Assembly (NCBI RefSeq): GCF_020217185.1
Contig: NZ_JAIWNX010000091.1
Location: 1 to 10,000, forward strand
Direction: 5' to 3'
Origin: Asticcacaulis sp.
GTDB lineage: Bacteria > Pseudomonadota > Alphaproteobacteria > Caulobacterales > Caulobacteraceae
DNA: 10,000 bases
Shown: in pieces, positions 6,477 to 10,000 of the stretch
Layout of the letters: the number at the start of each line of letters is the position of its first letter
Position numbering within the stretch: position 1 is the stretch's first letter
Notes under the pieces: generated by a model
Databases searched by the model: none
What the model saw: only the letters and a program-made list of their open reading frames with translations
What the model was told of the DNA's origin: nothing
Program-made: the position numbers and the translations under genes

Positions 6477-7790
6477 ATGGTGGGTATTCTCGAAGACAAG
6501 GACCGCATCTTTACCAACCTCTACGGCTTCCATGACTGGGGCCTTGAGGGAGCAAAGCAACGCGGCTGCTGGAACGCGACCAGGGACATCCTGTCCTACG
6601 GGCGCGACTGGATCATCACCAATGTGAAGAATTCGGGTCTGCGCGGGCGCGGCGGCGCGGGCTTCTCGACCGGTCTGAAGTGGTCCTTCATGCCGAAGGA
6701 GGTCAAGGATCGTCCGCACTATCTGGTCGTCAATGCCGACGAGTCGGAACCGGGCACCTGTAAAGACCGCGAAATCATGCGCCACGATCCGCACCTGCTG
6801 ATCGAAGGCTGCCTGATCGCGTCTTTCGCCATGCAGGCGCACGCCTGCTATATCTATATTCGTGGTGAGTATGTGTTCGAGCGCGAGCGTCTCGAAGCGG
6901 CGATCAAGCAGGCCTATGAGGCCAAGCTGGTCGGCAAGAACAACGTCCACGGCTGGGATTTCGACATCTATGTCCACCACGGTGGCGGGGCCTATATCTG
7001 CGGTGAAGAGACCGCGCTTCTGGAATCGCTGGAAGGCAAGAAGGGCCAGCCGCGCCTGAAGCCGCCTTTCCCGGCCGGTGCTGGCCTCTATGGCTGTCCG
7101 ACGACGGTCAATAACGTGGAATCCATTGCGGTTGTCGGCACCATCCTGCGTCGCGGTGCGGCGTGGTTTGCCGGTTTTGGTGCGCAAAACAATACCGGCA
7201 CCAAGCTGTTCTGCATTTCGGGCCACGTTGAGCGCCCCTGCAATGTCGAAGAGGCCATGTCGATCCCCTTCCGTCAGTTGATCGAAGATCACTGCGGCGG
7301 CATCCGGGGTGGCTGGGGCAATCTGAAAGCCGTCATTCCGGGCGGCTCGTCCGTGCCGATGATCCCGGCCGAACAGTGCGAAAACATGCCGATGGATTTC
7401 GACACCCTGCGCGGTCTGGGCTCTGGCCTCGGCACGGCGGCGGTGATCGTGATGGACAAATCGACCGACCTGATCAAGGCCATTGCGCGTCTCAGCTACT
7501 TCTACAAGCACGAATCCTGCGGTCAGTGCACGCCCTGCCGCGAAGGCACGGGCTGGATGTGGCGCGTGATGGAGCGCATGGCCAAGGGCGACGCCGATCC
7601 CAAGGAAATCGACATCCTGCTGGATGTGACCAAGCAGGTCGAAGGCCACACCATCTGTGCGCTGGGCGACGCGGCGGCCTGGCCGATTCAGGGCCTGATC
7701 CGGCACTTCCGTCACGAAATTGAAGATCGTATCGCGCAATATCGTTCGTCGAAGGGCAACTTCGCCGGGCATTCGATTGCGGCAGAGTAG
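6477..7790 (+). CDS. nuoF: NADH-quinone oxidoreductase subunit F (51 kDa; NADH, FMN, N3)
   Basis: NuoF is the 51-kDa flavoprotein where NADH gives a hydride to FMN, and electrons then enter the [4Fe-4S] cluster N3. The 437-residue product is full length. In order: the glycine-rich '[10 protein letters not shown]' (54-63) of the FMN/NADH fold; '[13 protein letters not shown]' (86-98), an FMN-contacting segment; '[19 protein letters not shown]' (169-187); the SLBB region 'GHVERPC...IPGGSSVP' (249-294); and '[12 protein letters not shown]' (346-357) with N3 ligands C348, C351 and C354, the fourth being C394 in '[10 protein letters not shown]'. ATG 6477 is directly followed by an in-frame GTG, either of which could initiate; the upstream GGAGG is about 13 bases away, farther than ideal. 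The gene is followed nine bases later by the TM2-domain gene, not directly by nuoG. Confidence 0.98.
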   Translation: MVGILEDKDRIFTNLYGFHDWGLEGAKQRGCWNATRDILSYGRDWIITNVKNSGLRGRGGAGFSTGLKWSFMPKEVKDRPHYLVVNADESEPGTCKDREIMRHDPHLLIEGCLIASFAMQAHACYIYIRGEYVFERERLEAAIKQAYEAKLVGKNNVHGWDFDIYVHHGGGAYICGEETALLESLEGKKGQPRLKPPFPAGAGLYGCPTTVNNVESIAVVGTILRRGAAWFAGFGAQNNTGTKLFCISGHVERPCNVEEAMSIPFRQLIEDHCGGIRGGWGNLKAVIPGGSSVPMIPAEQCENMPMDFDTLRGLGSGLGTAAVIVMDKSTDLIKAIARLSYFYKHESCGQCTPCREGTGWMWRVMERMAKGDADPKEIDILLDVTKQVEGHTICALGDAAAWPIQGLIRHFRHEIEDRIAQYRSSKGNFAGHSIAAE

Positions 7791-7799
7791 GGGACGGTC

Positions 7800-8240
7800 A
7801 TGCGGGGCAAGGTACTCTCATTCAGCGACGCCACGGGTCAGGGCCTGATCAGTGGCGATGACGGTCAGCGCTACAGCTTTTCGCGCGCCGATCTGATGGG
7901 CGGTGCCCGCTCCGTGGCGGCCGGTATGGCGGTGGATTTCGAGGGCTCTGAAGGCGTCGCCGTCAGCGTCTATGTCATCAAGTCCGGCATCCCTGACAAG
8001 AACAAATGGGTGGCGGCCCTCCTGACCTTCTTCTTCGGGATCTGGGGCATCCACAAATTCTATCTCGGCAAGACCAATGCCGGCATCATCATGCTCGCTT
8101 GCGGCACGATTGGCTGGTTCCTGATCCTGCCGGGTCTGGCGGTGGCGTTCATCTCGTTCATCGAGCTGATCATCTACCTGTTCAAGTCCGAACAGCAGTT
8201 CCACGAAGACTATGTCGCTGGCGACAAGTCTTGGTTCTGA
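7800..8240 (+). CDS. Cold-shock-like domain fused to a TM2 membrane domain, inside the nuo operon
   Basis: This 146-residue protein is not a core complex I subunit. Residues 1-60 read like a five-strand cold-shock/OB fold: 'GKVLSFSDATGQGLISGDDGQ' (3-23) aligns by eye with the start of CspA-type proteins, then 'YSFSRADL' (25-32) and a late strand pair 'AVDFEGSEGVAVSVYVI' (44-60). The aromatic RNP1/RNP2 residues of true cold-shock proteins are largely replaced, so nucleic-acid binding is doubtful. After a short linker (61-68), residues 69-128 form a TM2 domain: a first helix, the hallmark 'GIHKFYLGK' (83-91), and further hydrophobic segments to about 128 with an acidic E122. A charged tail ends in 'KSWF'. 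AGGGGAC lies just upstream of the ATG, nine bases after nuoF. Domain calls are from pattern recognition; a role with complex I is inferred from position only. Confidence 0.88.
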   Translation: MRGKVLSFSDATGQGLISGDDGQRYSFSRADLMGGARSVAAGMAVDFEGSEGVAVSVYVIKSGIPDKNKWVAALLTFFFGIWGIHKFYLGKTNAGIIMLACGTIGWFLILPGLAVAFISFIELIIYLFKSEQQFHEDYVAGDKSWF

Positions 8241-8278
8241 CGGTTTGGAATGCTTTTTTTGTATGAGGTTTGAGGCAG

Positions 8279-10000
8279 ATGCCGATAGCTAAAGTCAATG
8301 GTGTCGAGGTCGAGTTCGAACCCGGCATGACCGTGCTTCAGGTGGCGGAGCTGGCGGGTGAGGAAATTCCCCGTTTCTGCTACCATGAGCGCCTGTCGAT
8401 CGCCGGCAACTGCCGCATGTGCCTCGTCGAGGTGAAGCCGGGACCGCCGAAGCCGCAGGCTTCGTGTGCGCTGCCCGCAGCTGACGGTCAGGAAATCTTC
8501 ACCAACACGCCGATGGTCAAGAAGGCGCGCGAAGGGGTGATGGAGTTCCTGCTCATCAACCACCCGCTCGACTGCCCGATCTGCGATCAGGGCGGCGAAT
8601 GCGATCTTCAGGATCAGGCCATGGGCTATGGTCGCGATGGCTCGCGCTATCAGGAAAACAAGCGCGCCGTCGAAGAAAAGTACCTTGGGCCGACGATCAA
8701 GACCTTCATGACGCGCTGCATCCAGTGCACGCGCTGCGTCCGTTTCTCGACCGAAGTGGCCGGTGTCACCGAAATGGGTATGATTTCGCGCGGCGAAAAC
8801 GCTGAAATCACCTCCTATCTCGAACAGGCCGTGTCGTCGGAACTGTCGGGCAATCTCAATGACCTGTGCCCGGTCGGTGCCCTGACGCACAAGCCGTGGT
8901 CGTTCAACTATCGTCCGTGGGAACTGCAAAAAGTCGAAACCATCGACGTGCACGACGCTCTTGGCGCGCACATCCGTATCGACTACCGCGGTTCGACCGT
9001 GCTGCGCGCCCTGCCGCGTCTGAAGGACGACATCAACGAGGAATGGCTGTCGGACAAGTCGCGCTACGCCGTCGATGGTTTGAGCCGTCAGCGTCTCGAC
9101 CGTCCCTATGTGCGCAAGAACGGCAGCCTGACCCCGGCCTCGTGGGATGAGGCGCTGGACGTTGTGGCAGGCAAGCTGCAAGCGACGTCTGCGGACAAGG
9201 TCGGTGTGATTGCTGGTGACCTTCAGGACGCCGAAAGCCTGAAAGCAGCCAAGGACCTGTTCACCTCTCTGGGCGTTAAAAACCTCGATTGCCGTCAGGC
9301 GGGCGAAGCCTTCGGTCCGGTTTCGGCCAACACGCCGCGCGAAGCCTGGCTGTTCAATTCCGGCATTGCCGGGATCGAAGAGGCCGATGCCATCCTGCTG
9401 ATCGGCACCAATCCGCGCCTCGAAGCGCCGCTGATCAATGCGCGCATCCGCAAGTCGTGGCTCAGGGGCAAGACTCAGGTGGCCGTGATCGGCGAAGCCT
9501 GTGATCTGACCTATGATTACGCGCACTTAGGAACCGGCGCGAAGGCGCTGAAAGAGTTTAAGAAATCGGCTTTCCGTGATCTCTTGAAGGACGCGAAGAA
9601 GCCCGCGGTCCTGATCGGTTCCGGCGCGGTGTCGGGCGAAGAGGGCGCGGCTGTGCTGGCCCTGATCGCCAGTGAAATCCTCAAGCCCTACACTGTGGTG
9701 CGCGACGACTGGAACGGCTTCAACATCGTGCATCAGGCCGCTGCGCGCGTCGCGGGTCTCGACCTCGGCTTCGTGCCGGGTGAGGGCGGGCTGGATACGC
9801 AAGGTATCCTGAACGGTAAGCTGGACGTCGTGGTGCTGCTGGGTGCCGACGAGATCGACACGGCCAAGCTCAAGGGGGCGTTCGTGGTCTATGTCGGCTC
9901 GCACGGCGATGCCGGGGCCTCGGCGGCCGACGTCATCCTGCCGGGCGCGGCCTACACCGAAAAGTCGGGCCTTTACGTCAATATGGAAGGCCGCGTGCAG
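8279..10000 (+). CDS. nuoG: NADH-quinone oxidoreductase subunit G (75 kDa), first 574 residues (3' end outside window)
   Basis: NuoG, the 75-kDa subunit, carries the electron wire from NuoF toward NuoB. The frame is open to the right edge. The N-terminal 2Fe-2S ferredoxin domain binds N1b through C34, C45, C48 and C63. The next ligands are H95, C99, C102 and C108 for the His-ligated N5 ('HPLDCPICDQGGEC'), then C147, C150, C153 and C197 for N4 ('RCIQCTRCVRF', 'LCPVGAL'). From about residue 215 a molybdopterin-oxidoreductase-like domain follows that normally binds no molybdenum in complex I. The extra CxxCxxxC motif for cluster N7, seen in E. coli and Thermus, is absent, so this is the mitochondrial/alphaproteobacterial type. 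The ATG at 8279 is preceded by TGAGG (8271-8275) at close spacing. The gap after the TM2 gene is 38 bases and includes a run of seven T. Confidence 0.97.
   Translation, partial: MPIAKVNGVEVEFEPGMTVLQVAELAGEEIPRFCYHERLSIAGNCRMCLVEVKPGPPKPQASCALPAADGQEIFTNTPMVKKAREGVMEFLLINHPLDCPICDQGGECDLQDQAMGYGRDGSRYQENKRAVEEKYLGPTIKTFMTRCIQCTRCVRFSTEVAGVTEMGMISRGENAEITSYLEQAVSSELSGNLNDLCPVGALTHKPWSFNYRPWELQKVETIDVHDALGAHIRIDYRGSTVLRALPRLKDDINEEWLSDKSRYAVDGLSRQRLDRPYVRKNGSLTPASWDEALDVVAGKLQATSADKVGVIAGDLQDAESLKAAKDLFTSLGVKNLDCRQAGEAFGPVSANTPREAWLFNSGIAGIEEADAILLIGTNPRLEAPLINARIRKSWLRGKTQVAVIGEACDLTYDYAHLGTGAKALKEFKKSAFRDLLKDAKKPAVLIGSGAVSGEEGAAVLALIASEILKPYTVVRDDWNGFNIVHQAAARVAGLDLGFVPGEGGLDTQGILNGKLDVVVLLGADEIDTAKLKGAFVVYVGSHGDAGASAADVILPGAAYTEKSGLYVNMEGRVQ

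Noticed and set aside
6267..7772. A 501-codon open frame on the minus strand opposite nuoE and nuoF.
   Set aside because: Same explanation: complementary-strand shadow of strongly conserved genes with no ribosome binding site or family resemblance.
8213..8260. Possible terminator or attenuator before nuoG: the hairpin TGTCG-CTGG-CGACA (8213-8226) and a run of seven T (8254-8260).
   Set aside because: The hairpin and T-run are separated by 27 bases and the stem lies inside the coding end of the TM2 gene, so this does not have intrinsic-terminator geometry.
8210..9526. A 438-codon open frame on the minus strand opposite nuoG.
   Set aside because: Shadow of the GC-rich nuoG codons; the plus-strand frame has all cluster ligands and is certainly the gene.

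Overview
The window looks like chromosomal DNA of an alphaproteobacterium, most likely of the Caulobacterales (an Asticcacaulis- or Caulobacter-like organism). This rests on the nuoA-B-C-D-E-F-G order with separate nuoC and nuoD, the mitochondrial-type proteins, a NuoG without the extra N7-cluster cysteines, the GC-rich codon use, and an autotransporter-type surface protein with EF-hand-like loops. The genus is an inference and not proven by the window.

Layout. (1) Positions 1-1840, minus strand: the first 613 codons of a large exported protein. It has a clear Sec signal peptide followed by a Gly/Thr/Ser/Asn-rich beta-helix-like passenger typical of autotransporters; the gene runs off the left edge. 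(2) 1841-2139: its upstream region, with several inverted repeats but no convincing promoter. (3) 2167-2243, minus strand: tRNA-Asp(GTC) with an encoded CCA end, a good promoter on its 5' side and a possible terminator with two interleaved stems on its 3' side. (4) 2244-2564: the region between the divergent tRNA and nuo transcription units, holding promoter candidates for both. (5) 2565-10000, plus strand: the respiratory complex I operon, nuoA, nuoB, nuoC, nuoD, an unidentified three-helix membrane protein gene, a possible 16-codon ORF, nuoE, nuoF, a cold-shock-like/TM2 fusion gene, and nuoG (cut by the right edge).

How the genes work together. NuoE, NuoF and NuoG form the NADH-oxidising arm: FMN and the N3 cluster in NuoF, N1a in NuoE, and N1b, N5 and N4 in NuoG. 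NuoB (terminal cluster N2), NuoC and NuoD form the quinone-reducing connecting module. NuoA is a membrane-arm subunit beside the quinone channel. Genes overlap or lie within about 40 bases of each other, so one long transcript with translational coupling is likely. The two non-core membrane proteins inside the operon, one between nuoD and nuoE and one between nuoF and nuoG, are the least explained and most interesting content. They are candidates for accessory or assembly proteins of complex I, but nothing in the sequence proves that role.
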